From Ruegeria sp. A3M17 (GTDB lineage: Bacteria > Pseudomonadota > Alphaproteobacteria > Rhodobacterales > Rhodobacteraceae), in assembly GCF_003318255.1 (NCBI RefSeq), contig NZ_QOCF01000008.1, positions 62,001 through 126,000 of the forward strand: a DNA stretch of 64,000 nt, written 5' to 3'. The notes beneath the pieces are model-generated. The model was not told the origin of the DNA. It searched no databases and saw nothing but the letters and a program-made list of their open reading frames with translations. Position numbers and translations under genes: made by a program. Below, piece by piece: positions 54,200 through 64,000 of the stretch (position 1 is the stretch's first letter; every line of letters starts with the position of its first letter).

Positions 54200-56032
54200 A
54201 TGCCATTGTACCGATCCAGAACCTCTACCCACGGCCGCAACATGGCCGGTGCCCGCGGCCTGTGGCGCGCCACCGGTATGGGTGACGACGATTTCGGCAA
54301 ACCGATCATTGCCATCGTCAACTCGTTCACCCAATTCGTGCCGGGTCACGTGCACCTGAAGGATCTGGGCCAGATGGTCGCGCGCGAGGTTGAGGCCGCA
54401 GGCGGTGTTGCGAAAGAGTTCAACACAATCGCGGTCGATGACGGTATCGCCATGGGCCATGACGGGATGCTGTATTCCCTGCCTTCCCGCGAAGTGATCG
54501 CGGATTCGGTCGAATATATGGTCAACGCTCACTGCGCCGATGCGATGGTCTGCATCTCGAATTGCGACAAGATCACCCCCGGCATGCTGATGGCCGCGAT
54601 GCGTCTGAATATCCCGGCGATCTTTGTCTCGGGCGGTCCGATGGAGGCCGGCAAGATCGACATCGCTGATCTGGATGCCAAGAAGATCGATCTGGTTGAC
54701 GCAATGGTCGCCGCCGCCGACGACAGGTTCACCGACGAACAGGTCCAGCACATCGAAGAGAACGCCTGCCCAACCTGTGGCTCATGTTCCGGTATGTTCA
54801 CCGCCAACTCGATGAACTGCCTGGCCGAGGCTCTGGGGCTGGCGCTGCCGGGCAATGGTTCGACCCTGGCCACACATGCGGACCGCAAAGAGCTGTTCCT
54901 TGAGGCCGGTCGCCGGATCGTCGAGATCACCAAGCGCCACTACGATCTGGACGAAAAAGGCTTCCTTCCGCGCGAAATCGCCACGTTTGACGCCTTTGAA
55001 AACGCGATGAGCCTGGATATCGCCATGGGCGGTTCGACCAACACGGTGTTGCACCTGCTGGCCATCGCCCATGAGGGCGAAGTGCATTTCACCATGACCG
55101 ACATGGACCGCCTGAGCCGTCAGGTGCCGTGTCTGTGCAAGGTCGCGCCCAATACTGAGAATGTTCATATGGAGGACGTGCACCGCGCCGGTGGCATCTT
55201 CTCGATCCTTGGCGAACTTAGCCGCGCCGGGCTGCTGCACGAAGATTGCAGCACCGTGCATTCGGCAACCATGGGCGAAGCGATTGCCAATTGGGACATC
55301 AAGGTCGCCAACAACCCCGCAGCGCAGGACCTGTTCAAGGCCGCGCCCGGCGGCGTACGCACGACACAAGCGTTCAGCCAGTCGAACCGGTACAAGGAAC
55401 TGGACACCGACCGCGAAGGCGGCGTGATCCGGTCCAAGGAACATGCGTTCAGTCAGGATGGCGGTCTGGCGGTCCTGTTCGGCAACATCGCGCGCGAAGG
55501 CTGTATCGTGAAAACGGCAGGCGTTGATCCCAACAGCCTGACGTTCACCGGCTCTGCCTATGTCTGCGAAAGCCAGGATCAGGCCGTGAACGACATCCTG
55601 ACCGGCAAGGTCAAAGAAGGCGACGTAGTGGTGATCCGCTATGAAGGCCCGCGCGGCGGTCCGGGGATGCAGGAAATGCTGTATCCGACCTCGTACCTGA
55701 AGTCCAAGGGTCTGGGCAAAGCCTGCGCCTTGCTGACCGATGGGCGTTTCTCGGGTGGCACATCGGGCCTGTCGATCGGCCACGTTTCACCTGAGGCCGC
55801 CGAGGGTGGCGAAATCGGGCTGGTAAAGCAGGGCGACAAGATCGAGATCGACATCCCCAACCGGACAATTCATCTGGCCGTGTCAGACGAAGAACTGGCC
55901 GCCCGCCGCGAAGAGCAAGACGAAAAGGGATGGGTTCCCGCCGCACCGCGCAAGCGCAAGGTATCCACCGCGCTCAAAGCCTATGCCAAGCTGGCGACAA
56001 GTGCCGCGAAAGGTGCCGTGCGCCAAGTCTGA
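54200..56032 (+). CDS. ilvD: Dihydroxy-acid dehydratase IlvD
   Basis: Fe-S enzyme dehydrating 2,3-dihydroxy acids in valine, isoleucine and leucine synthesis. The 610 residues include Fe-S ligands in '[10 protein letters not shown]' (about 120) and '[14 protein letters not shown]' (about 190), and the signature '[19 protein letters not shown]'. AAGGGA precedes the start. Regulation by the divergent XRE-cupin protein is inferred from the shared operator-like repeat. A terminator follows at 56079. Confidence 0.98.
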   Translation: MPLYRSRTSTHGRNMAGARGLWRATGMGDDDFGKPIIAIVNSFTQFVPGHVHLKDLGQMVAREVEAAGGVAKEFNTIAVDDGIAMGHDGMLYSLPSREVIADSVEYMVNAHCADAMVCISNCDKITPGMLMAAMRLNIPAIFVSGGPMEAGKIDIADLDAKKIDLVDAMVAAADDRFTDEQVQHIEENACPTCGSCSGMFTANSMNCLAEALGLALPGNGSTLATHADRKELFLEAGRRIVEITKRHYDLDEKGFLPREIATFDAFENAMSLDIAMGGSTNTVLHLLAIAHEGEVHFTMTDMDRLSRQVPCLCKVAPNTENVHMEDVHRAGGIFSILGELSRAGLLHEDCSTVHSATMGEAIANWDIKVANNPAAQDLFKAAPGGVRTTQAFSQSNRYKELDTDREGGVIRSKEHAFSQDGGLAVLFGNIAREGCIVKTAGVDPNSLTFTGSAYVCESQDQAVNDILTGKVKEGDVVVIRYEGPRGGPGMQEMLYPTSYLKSKGLGKACALLTDGRFSGGTSGLSIGHVSPEAAEGGEIGLVKQGDKIEIDIPNRTIHLAVSDEELAARREEQDEKGWVPAAPRKRKVSTALKAYAKLATSAAKGAVRQV

Positions 56033-56078
56033 CGAAGCGGTTTCCAAATTACCCAAACTGCAATAACTTCAAAGGTCC

Positions 56079-56110
56079 CGCTAGTTCGTCTAGCGAGGCC
56101 TTTTTCTTTT
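56079..56110 (+). terminator. Terminator after ilvD
   Basis: Stem core CGCTAG/CTAGCG with loop TTCGT, extended imperfectly by GG/CC pairs, then TTTTTCTTTT. It lies about 47 bases after the ilvD stop. Confidence 0.75.
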
Positions 56111-56147
56111 GTATTCAACGACATCCACAACACAATCGGTGAGAAGC

Positions 56148-56597
56148 ATGACATTCTGGCGTCCGCATAACGGTATCCGTGTCAAAGCCATCGGCTTACA
56201 TTGGCGGGGGGACCGCCTTCTTGCTGCTGAAGTCCCAAATGACGACGGTCGCATCAAGGGTGTTCGCCCGTTGGGCGGATCGGTCGAATTCGGCGAAACA
56301 TGGAGTGACGCGCTGAAACGTGAGTTCCGGGAAGAACTCGATGTGACAGTTGAAGTCAGTGGGCAACCGCTGGTGATCGAAAATCTGTACCAGCATGAAG
56401 GGCATCAGGGGCATGAGATCATCTTTGTGGCCGAGATTCAGTGCCCCGAGCTTTTGAATTGGCCCGACGCGCCGATTTCATTCACCGAAGACAATGGCCT
56501 GAGATGGACGGCAGGATGGTTCAGTCTGGATGCGCTGGATATCGGCGGCCCAGAGCTATACCCGACCGGCCTGAAAGATTACCTGATCAATCGCTGA
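56148..56597 (+). CDS. Nudix hydrolase
   Basis: A 149-residue protein starting MTFWRPHNGIRVK with GAGAAG upstream. The Nudix box is present: G-x5-E-x7-RE-x2-EE in 'GGSVEFGETWSDALKREFREE' (about 45-65, one residue over the limit if extended), giving a Mg-dependent pyrophosphohydrolase. The substrate cannot be told from sequence. It starts just after the ilvD terminator and is followed by a converging sulfotransferase gene. Confidence 0.9.
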   Translation: MTFWRPHNGIRVKAIGLHWRGDRLLAAEVPNDDGRIKGVRPLGGSVEFGETWSDALKREFREELDVTVEVSGQPLVIENLYQHEGHQGHEIIFVAEIQCPELLNWPDAPISFTEDNGLRWTAGWFSLDALDIGGPELYPTGLKDYLINR

Positions 56598-56606
56598 ACC
56601 GTTCGC

Positions 56607-57425
56607 CTAATCGCCCAGCTTGGCGTGAACCTCGTCCAGATCAATCTCACCGATTGGCATCTTGTTGGCCGGGTTCTCAAAATCGTATTTGAACAGCTCG
56701 AAATCGTGTTTGTAGATTTCGTAGACCAGGTGCATCGACAGGTCGTCAAAGTAGTCCTCGACCGGATGCGCACGTTTTGGGCCGTGGCCTTCGGATTCGT
56801 TGAATCGCGGGATCTCGGTCAGATTCACCTTGTGCGGTGTCTCTAACCGATCAAGGACACCTTGCATCCCGTCGTTGAACTTTTCGGTCCAGAAAATCTG
56901 ATCGTACTGGCCACCGTTCACGATGAAGGTCGAGACATGCCCTGACATGGCCGACCAGTGAATATCGGGGTCCATAGGACGGCGCCAACGAATCGAATCG
57001 CGTGCGAACAGCAGAAACCGGCGGAAGCTGGCGATCTGATCGAACTCACCCTTGCCGTCATCACCGCCAACCTCGATCCCGTAGTTGTAGATTAACGTCG
57101 GCACCAGATTGCCGCGATACCGCTTGCCGTTGCGCTGGATCCCGCAGATTTTGTCGAAGAAGGAACTGAGGATCCGGGTGTAGGGGTTCCGCACGCAGGT
57201 AAAGGCCAGAGATTTGTGATCTCGAACATTGCCCGTGATCTGCTCTTGGCTCGGACCGAAGGCCCATTTGTGCATCCCGCCCTTTGCGTCATGGATATCA
57301 CCGTCAAAAAACTGCCCGTGATCCGAATAAAACATGATCTGACCAATGGTCGAACAGGCGCATTTCGGCACCACACGGTAAACCATGCTTTCGCTCTCGG
57401 TCATCCATGTACCGGGAAAACCCAT
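56607..57425 (-). CDS. Sulfotransferase family protein
   Basis: A 272-residue PAPS-dependent sulfotransferase-like protein of the carbohydrate-sulfotransferase type. The 5'-phosphosulfate motif is 'VVPKCACSTIGQIM' (about 18-31), and the 3'-phosphate motif is 'CVRNPYTRILSSFFDK' (about 77-92). AAAGGAGG lies before the start. It diverges from a GT14/DUF5928 glycosyltransferase; together they suggest a sulfated surface glycan, which is inference. Confidence 0.82.
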   Translation of the reverse strand: MGFPGTWMTESESMVYRVVPKCACSTIGQIMFYSDHGQFFDGDIHDAKGGMHKWAFGPSQEQITGNVRDHKSLAFTCVRNPYTRILSSFFDKICGIQRNGKRYRGNLVPTLIYNYGIEVGGDDGKGEFDQIASFRRFLLFARDSIRWRRPMDPDIHWSAMSGHVSTFIVNGGQYDQIFWTEKFNDGMQGVLDRLETPHKVNLTEIPRFNESEGHGPKRAHPVEDYFDDLSMHLVYEIYKHDFELFKYDFENPANKMPIGEIDLDEVHAKLGD

Positions 57426-57569
57426 CTGCTGTGCCTCCTTTGCCGATCTGGTCTCATAATTGACGCGTCAGCATTTGAAACCAAAAAACCAAAAATATTC
57501 TATTTATTCAATCGCTCATCCTCAGTATCACGGTTGGAAACGGGCAGAAACGGAAAACAATAGGCCAAA

Positions 57570-59147
57570 ATGGCAAGAATTGCCTACATATTGCTATGTC
57601 ACAAAGACCCTGACGCGATCATCGCGCAGGCCGAGCAACTGACCGCCGCCGGGGATTGCATAGCGATCCACTTTGACGCGCGGGCCAGTGCGGCCGCCTA
57701 CGCACGCATTCGCGAGGCTTTGAAAGACAACCACAATGTCACCTTTGCCAGCAAGCGCATCAAATGCGGCTGGGGGTCGTGGTCGCTGGTTCAGGCCACG
57801 CTGAATGCCCTGCAGGCCGCTGTGGATGCGTTTCCCCGCGCCACTCATTTCTACATGGTGTCGGGTGACTGCATGCCGATCAAATCGGCGGAATACATCC
57901 ACGACTTTCTGAATCAGCACGACGTGGATTTTGTCGAAAGCCATGATTTCCTGGAAAGCAACTGGATCAAGACCGGCATGGTTGAGGACCGGCTGATCTA
58001 TCGGCATTATTTCAACGAACGCACACAGGCCAAGCTATTTTACGGGTCGTACAATCTGCAAAAACGGTTTGGTCTGACGCGCGAGATTCCGTCAGACGTT
58101 CAGATAATGATCGGCAGCCAATGGTGGTGCCTGCGTCGCAGGACCATCGAAATGATTCTGGATTTTCTGCAAAAGCGCCCGGATGTGAAACGGTTTTTCT
58201 CGACCACCTGGATTCCGGACGAGACCTTTTTTCAGACTCTGGTACGCCACCTGATCCCCAAGACCGAGATCGACAACCGCACTCCCACATTTCTGATGTT
58301 CTCGGATTATGGCATGCCGGTGACGTTCTACAACGATCACTATGACTTGCTGCTATCGCAAGATTACCTGTTCGCCCGCAAGATCAGCCCCGAAGCCCAT
58401 GAGCTGAAGGACAGGCTGGGTCAGATGTACGCAACCGAAGGCATGACGTTTCACATCTCGGACGAGGGGCGCAACCTGTACAGCTTTTTAACCGGACGCG
58501 GCCGGGTGGGACGGCGCTATGCGCAGCGGTTCTGGGAGGCGGGCAATTCACTGGGTCCCGAGCGCGAAGTGTTTCTGATCGTGAGCAAGAAATGGCATGT
58601 CGCCAAGCGGTTGGTGGACCAGATCGTCTCGGAAACCGACATTCCCTGCGTCGAATACCTGTTCAACGAAGAAGACACTTCTTTACCTGATCTGGGTGGC
58701 ATCGAATCGTCTCTGGCCAAGCGCACGCGGCACCGGCGCGCGGTGGCCCGCATGCTGTTTGAAAGCTTTGATTCCAACAAGTTGGTCTTGTGCGTGGATC
58801 CCGCAGATCTGGATATCATTCAGGATTTCTGCTCGGTTCAGGCCCGCAGCCATGTACTGGAAATTGAGTGCGAGTATTCCGACGACTATCTGATCGGCCA
58901 CGCCCGCCGCGTTGGGTTGGCCGGGGAAAGCAGTCCTCGGGAAACTGTGGCCCGTCTGATCCCGGCGCTGCGCAGTTCACTGGTGCACGAATCCGAATTG
59001 ATCCGCGAGGCAGAGTTCGACGGATACCTGCGTATCCGCGAGACCAACTCAAATATTGAGAATGAGACCGCGATCGCCGAGTTTCTGGGCGTGTCGCGGG
59101 ACAAGGCTCAAGCGATCATAAGCCTTGATTATCTTTTTGCCGATTAA
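57570..59147 (+). CDS. GT14-like glycosyltransferase with C-terminal DUF5928
   Basis: A 525-residue protein. Residues 1-260 resemble core-2/I-branching beta-1,6-N-acetylglucosaminyltransferases (GT14): 'AYILLCHKDPDAI', 'CIAIHFDARAS', 'ATHFYMVSGDCMPIKSAEYI', 'IGSQWWCLRRRTIEMI', 'PDETFFQTLV'. Residues about 330-520 form a separate domain I recognise as DUF5928 ('EREVFLIVSKKWHVAKRLVD', 'NKLVLCVDPADLDII'). No signal peptide or membrane helix is visible. Its divergence from a sulfotransferase gene suggests joint action on a glycan. Confidence 0.85.
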   Translation: MARIAYILLCHKDPDAIIAQAEQLTAAGDCIAIHFDARASAAAYARIREALKDNHNVTFASKRIKCGWGSWSLVQATLNALQAAVDAFPRATHFYMVSGDCMPIKSAEYIHDFLNQHDVDFVESHDFLESNWIKTGMVEDRLIYRHYFNERTQAKLFYGSYNLQKRFGLTREIPSDVQIMIGSQWWCLRRRTIEMILDFLQKRPDVKRFFSTTWIPDETFFQTLVRHLIPKTEIDNRTPTFLMFSDYGMPVTFYNDHYDLLLSQDYLFARKISPEAHELKDRLGQMYATEGMTFHISDEGRNLYSFLTGRGRVGRRYAQRFWEAGNSLGPEREVFLIVSKKWHVAKRLVDQIVSETDIPCVEYLFNEEDTSLPDLGGIESSLAKRTRHRRAVARMLFESFDSNKLVLCVDPADLDIIQDFCSVQARSHVLEIECEYSDDYLIGHARRVGLAGESSPRETVARLIPALRSSLVHESELIREAEFDGYLRIRETNSNIENETAIAEFLGVSRDKAQAIISLDYLFAD

Positions 59148-59155
59148 TCTGGAAC

Positions 59156-59185
59156 GTCCAGCGGCGCGCCGAGGCGCCGCCGGAC
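59156..59185. terminator. Convergent terminator hairpin
   Basis: Twelve-base arms with one mismatch (GTCCAGCGGCGC and GCGCCGCCGGAC) around a six-base loop, lying between the glycosyltransferase and ALDH7 stops. No T run is present. Confidence 0.55.
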
Positions 59186-59192
59186 AATTGGT

Positions 59193-60704
<1,512 letters not shown>

Positions 60705-60707
60705 ATC

Positions 60708-61814
60708 TCAGGCCGCCTTATTCTGTTCGGTTACGTCACCGGCGCGATAGAGCCGGCCAAATTCGGTGTTCAGGAAATCGGACAGGTTCACCTGTTCCTG
60801 CCGGACAAAGCCCTTCGCAGGCAGCGCGCCGGTCCGCATCAGATCAACCACACCCAGAACGCCTGCGGCAGTAGTGACCTGAATAGCGCTCCAAATCTGT
60901 CCGTTGATCGTGCGGGCAAAGCTTTTGTTGATCAGGGATTTCTCGCGCAGCGCGCCGTCGATCATTCCCTTTGCTGTGCAATAGACCAAAACCACATCCT
61001 GATCGGTGCGCGGCAGCGCGGTCTCAAAAATGTCCTTCAACAGGTCGCGGCGATGTTCCAGGCCAAGGTCCTTCAGAAGCAATTTCAGGATATCGCAATG
61101 GCCCGGGTACCGGATTGAGCGGTAAGACACCGCCCGCGCCTTGCCGTCCAGTGTTTCGGGTAAAGTCCCCAACCCACCAGAGGTGTTGAAGCATTCGTAC
61201 TCCACCCCGTCATGGCCAAGCAGCTCATAATCCTCCAGCGGAGCGGTCTTGACCCGTTCACCATTCACGATGGCATCGCAAGGATTGCAGTATTCGTTGA
61301 TCAACCCGTCGGTGGACCAGGTCAGATTGTATTTTAGCGCGTTGGTCGGATAGAGCGGCAGCGCCCCGACCCGCATATGCAAGCTGTCGATTTCATCAAA
61401 TTCCACAGCCAGAGATGCCCCTGCGATACCGACAAATCCCGGCGCCAGACCGCATTGCGGCATGAATGCCGTATCACTGCCTTGTGCCAAGTCACGCACC
61501 GCATTGGTCGCGGCAACGTCTTCGGTCAGGTCAAAATAGTGTGCACCAGCGGCCTTGGCCGCTTTGGCAATCTTCGGCGTCAGAAAGAACGGGGCCGCCG
61601 AGATTACGGCATCGAACCCACCCAGGCCTTCGGTCAGTTGCGCTTCGTCGCTCACATCGATCTGCCGGGTCGAAATGCCCTGCTTGTTCAATGCTGATAG
61701 CGCGGCCAAATCACGGTCGGCCACTGTGACCGAGTAATTGGCCGATGACTTCAGCAAGGTCGCGATCATCTGACCGATCTTGCCTGCTCCGATGACACAA
61801 ATGTTCCAGCTCAA
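60708..61814 (-). CDS. Saccharopine dehydrogenase-family reductase
   Basis: A 368-residue NAD(P)-binding protein with '[18 protein letters not shown]' (Rossmann GxGxxG at about 8-13), '[18 protein letters not shown]', and a saccharopine-dehydrogenase C-terminal domain ('[13 protein letters not shown]', '[18 protein letters not shown]'). Next to the ALDH7 gene it most likely converts saccharopine to aminoadipate semialdehyde in lysine degradation; lysine-ketoglutarate reductase is not in the window. Two Lrp-like sites lie upstream. Confidence 0.85.
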   Translation of the reverse strand: MSWNICVIGAGKIGQMIATLLKSSANYSVTVADRDLAALSALNKQGISTRQIDVSDEAQLTEGLGGFDAVISAAPFFLTPKIAKAAKAAGAHYFDLTEDVAATNAVRDLAQGSDTAFMPQCGLAPGFVGIAGASLAVEFDEIDSLHMRVGALPLYPTNALKYNLTWSTDGLINEYCNPCDAIVNGERVKTAPLEDYELLGHDGVEYECFNTSGGLGTLPETLDGKARAVSYRSIRYPGHCDILKLLLKDLGLEHRRDLLKDIFETALPRTDQDVVLVYCTAKGMIDGALREKSLINKSFARTINGQIWSAIQVTTAAGVLGVVDLMRTGALPAKGFVRQEQVNLSDFLNTEFGRLYRAGDVTEQNKAA

Positions 61815-62231
61815 AACGCGCCTCCTCTTTCGTTTTTAAAAGTATGAGGCCGCTTCTGTCCGAAACGCAGGGGTAATCTTGACGAAATCGCGGTCATGTT
61901 TGTCATATTGACGAAAATTTTGTCAATTCGTCGTACCACCTGTGCGAGCTTCCGTACTCGGCGGTACGATGAACGACGTGATCACCCCATGGCAGCAAGG
62001 CAATTGACTCAATCAACAACGCCAGTGATTTTTATATTCAGATATTATACAGTGCGCTCAATTGGACCCTTTTGTTCGCGCATATCAATGTGTTCAATCG
62101 GTCCGCCCAGCGCGGGAAATTACGTCAGGCCGGTTTTTTTTTCCGTATGACCGATGGGTACCTGACCCAAAAACAAGCTTCTGCGTTGGGTCTTTGACAA
62201 TTTTCACGGCGAAGTTCAGGGGGGACAAGAC
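61815..62231. other. 417-base regulatory gap before the cNBD/peptidase gene
   Basis: This gap separates two divergent transcripts. Besides the Lrp-like palindromes it holds a spaced inverted repeat TCGTACC/GGTACGA (61931-61937 and 61973-61979) and imperfect direct repeats CTCAATTGGACC (62057) and TTCAATCGGTCC (62093). No coding sequence is convincing. A TTGACA at 62194 has no good -10 partner. Confidence 0.5.
61908..61926. promoter_or_regulatory. Lrp/AsnC-like palindrome upstream of the lysine-catabolism pair
   Basis: A 19-base palindrome with TTGAC and GTCAA arms around an AAAATTTT centre and one mismatch. A second TTGACGAAA copy lies at 61879, 29 bases away. The layout recalls Lrp-family operators, which often control lysine catabolism. 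No Lrp gene is in the window. Confidence 0.4.
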
Positions 62232-64000
62232 GTGCCTAAAGATCCAATTGAAAGCTCACAATCATTCAATCCATCCCAAGACGATCTGAAATTGATAGAT
62301 GAGGTCCTGCCATCCAAGGATCCATCAGTCATTTATTCGAAATTCGAGTTCTACGAAGTATCCGAAGAGATGGTCCTGCCCTCTGAGGGTATGTTTGTCG
62401 TCCTTGGCGGCATGGTTCAGCTCCGGCAGGACAAAGCGGTTCTGGCGACCGCAGACACCGGGGACTATTTTTACGAAGAACATCTCGAAATCGAGGACAT
62501 TCCCGTTAGTCTTCAGGCGCTGGCCACTCCGGGCACCCGATTGGCCTATCTGCCCAAACACCAATGGAAGGCAATCCCGAAAAAAATCAAAGATGCCTGT
62601 GAAGATACGCTATTTGGCGATCTGGTCAGTGTGCATCTGAAGAACTATCAACAGCCGATCAATTGCTGCAGCGTGACCGCGGCAGCCCTTAGCATGTCGG
62701 CGCTTGGATTCAGCTATGAAGTCAACGACATCTTTCGCGAATGCGGCTTGCCGACCTCGTTTGTCGTAAACGACGGAATATCGCTGGGCGAACTTTTCGA
62801 TGTCGCCTGCACATTCATCCATACCCAGGACCTGCGCGATGTCATTCAGGTGCAGGCCTATTTCATGGATGAGGCCACGACATCCGTGGATCTGTTGCTT
62901 GAGGCAATAGACGAATCCAATCGACTGGGTGGAAAAAACGATATCCTTGTGGCGAACTTTCAAGTCGGTGTCGCACATGGCAAGGAAAACATGCCGGGCG
63001 GCCATTTCGCCATTATCGCAAAGTGTAACCCCAGCACCGGCCTTGTTCACATGATGGACGTTCACCCGGAAAAGTACGGCAAGCTTTGGGTGACAACCAT
63101 TGATCGGCTGTGGGCCGGGATGACGGACCGCGACGGAACGTCGATGCGATCACGGGGGATGCTGCGGTTTTCGGCGCTAGACGCTGTCAAAACATACCTG
63201 CAAACTCTGAAGCAGGACTGCAATTATGTCGACAGTACAGAATACCTGGCCAAGGACCCCAAAATGCGGCGCAACCTGTTCAGGCGGGCCAGCCCGAACA
63301 TGAACTCGATGGGCGTTCTTGCCGAAAGCCTGGCCATCCTTGGCGATGAACAGGTTGACGAGGATAAACTGCTGAGGGCAACGCAAACCGATCTGGCCGA
63401 AGCGCTTAGCCGTGTGTCAACAGCCCGGGAAATGCACGCGATGGCGCAACGGTACCTCAGTCAGGAATCGGACGTGCATCTGGGCAGCTCTTTCCGCAGC
63501 TATGCCAATCGTTCGGACAAAAGCCTCAAAGCACCCGAAGACTGGTTCCGCTACCAATTGCTAGGCCTGAACGAACACAAAGATCGACGTCATCTGATGA
63601 TCAATATCGATTTCAATAAGGTACTGGGGTCAGAGGTCATTCGTCCCCCAAAGAATGCGTTCCGTGAAACGGCCCTGTTGGAGGAGTTCTGGTGCCTGTG
63701 TATCGCTTATAAGGAGGCCACCGATATGGTGACGGTTGTGGACATGAGCCCCGCGACCTCACAGGTATGGCAGGCACCGCGCGGGCATTTGTTCCGCGGC
63801 CTTCGGGACCTCAAGGACCCGGCCTTGCTCGTGATCGAAAAACAGGACCCACCCGAAGACCCCAGCGACGTAGACCAGATCGTCAAAAACAACCCGCTTG
63901 TTCTTTTTTATGCGGATGAAGATCCCTGGTCCTACATGCTGCGCAGTATCCTGGCCAATATCGGCATCACCGACATCAAGCTGATTGATGTCGAAGGGCA
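62232..64000 (+). CDS. cNMP-binding-like domain fused to a phytochelatin-synthase-like cysteine peptidase (3' cut by window)
   Basis: A frame open for 589 codons to the window end, starting at GTG with GGGGGACAAGAC upstream. Residues about 30-117 form a cyclic-nucleotide-binding-like beta-roll ('EEMVLPSEGMFVVLGGMVQL', 'DTGDYFYEE', 'LAYLPKHQW'). Residues about 138-313 match phytochelatin synthase: Gln140 and Cys146 in 'QQPINCCSVTAAAL', His258 in 'PGGHFAIIAK', Asp276 in 'HMMDVHPEKYGKLWV', then 'RSRGMLRF'. The His-Asp spacing of 18 equals that known in plant enzyme (His162/Asp180) and the Gln-Cys spacing of 6 also agrees. Residues 320-589 are unrecognised. It may be a peptidase or peptidyltransferase acting on a thiol peptide; the role of the N-terminal domain is inferred. 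Confidence 0.8.
   Translation, partial: MPKDPIESSQSFNPSQDDLKLIDEVLPSKDPSVIYSKFEFYEVSEEMVLPSEGMFVVLGGMVQLRQDKAVLATADTGDYFYEEHLEIEDIPVSLQALATPGTRLAYLPKHQWKAIPKKIKDACEDTLFGDLVSVHLKNYQQPINCCSVTAAALSMSALGFSYEVNDIFRECGLPTSFVVNDGISLGELFDVACTFIHTQDLRDVIQVQAYFMDEATTSVDLLLEAIDESNRLGGKNDILVANFQVGVAHGKENMPGGHFAIIAKCNPSTGLVHMMDVHPEKYGKLWVTTIDRLWAGMTDRDGTSMRSRGMLRFSALDAVKTYLQTLKQDCNYVDSTEYLAKDPKMRRNLFRRASPNMNSMGVLAESLAILGDEQVDEDKLLRATQTDLAEALSRVSTAREMHAMAQRYLSQESDVHLGSSFRSYANRSDKSLKAPEDWFRYQLLGLNEHKDRRHLMINIDFNKVLGSEVIRPPKNAFRETALLEEFWCLCIAYKEATDMVTVVDMSPATSQVWQAPRGHLFRGLRDLKDPALLVIEKQDPPEDPSDVDQIVKNNPLVLFYADEDPWSYMLRSILANIGITDIKLIDVEG

Noticed and set aside
61896-62150. 84-codon frame before the cNBD/peptidase gene
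   Set aside because: Covers the Lrp-like palindrome and regulatory repeats; composition and start are not gene-like.

Overview
The window looks like chromosomal DNA of a marine alphaproteobacterium of the Roseobacter group (Rhodobacteraceae, Ruegeria-like). This rests on the high GC content, the particular order of the flagellar genes, the DUF1523/DUF6638 and DUF5928 family proteins, and the paired saccharopine-reductase/ALDH7 genes. This is inference from gene content; no rRNA or other species marker is present. I found no tRNA, rRNA, insertion sequence, prophage or CRISPR array.

Layout. (1) 1-15999: flagellar locus. It holds the 3' part of flhA, then fliR, flhB and a FliJ-like small gene on the + strand; a converging minus-strand operon flgB-flgC-fliE-fliQ-flgF-flgG-flgA-flgH-fliL; then fliI, motB, flgE, flgK, flgL and flgI on + strand. 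CtrA-type boxes lie before motB and flgE. (2) 16062-23234: a tight minus-strand run of eight mostly uncharacterised genes: a coiled-coil protein, four small or medium membrane proteins, an AAA+ ATPase, DUF6638 and one unknown. It is a candidate undescribed multi-protein system. (3) 23518-28827: gabD-type succinate-semialdehyde dehydrogenase, a secreted phytase-like esterase behind a tandem Pho-box array, a membrane protein, and an Hsp20 gene with a probable ROSE-type RNA thermometer. (4) 28950-38626: two tandem trypsin-like proteases, the glycolate oxidase genes glcDEF, a DUF599 protein, a flavodoxin, rlmH, rsfS and an MscS channel.

(5) 38880-45000: leucine biosynthesis leuC, leuD and leuB, interspersed with an HdeD-type membrane protein, another membrane protein and an endonuclease/exonuclease/phosphatase-fold protein. 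(6) 45030-49652: a bifunctional penicillin-binding protein, glnK-amtB, and a small unknown. (7) 49654-56597: aminotransferase plus mercaptopyruvate sulfurtransferase, a LysM/solute-binding fusion, an XRE-cupin regulator facing ilvD across a long perfect inverted repeat, and a Nudix hydrolase. (8) 56607-61814: sulfotransferase and GT14/DUF5928 glycosyltransferase, then a lysine-catabolism pair (ALDH7 and saccharopine reductase). (9) 62232-64000: a reading frame open to the window end. It joins a cyclic-nucleotide-binding-like domain to a phytochelatin-synthase-like cysteine peptidase domain with the Cys/His/Asp triad at the expected spacing, followed by a C-terminal region I do not recognise. 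I consider this gene and the eight-gene operon the two most interesting features.

Genes that clearly work together are the flagellar export apparatus, rod, hook and rings; glcDEF converting glycolate to glyoxylate; leuCDB and ilvD in branched-chain amino acid synthesis; GlnK with AmtB in ammonium uptake; and the ALDH7/saccharopine reductase pair in lysine degradation. Start sites were chosen from Shine-Dalgarno position, overlaps with upstream stops and family length, so several differ from the longest possible frame.
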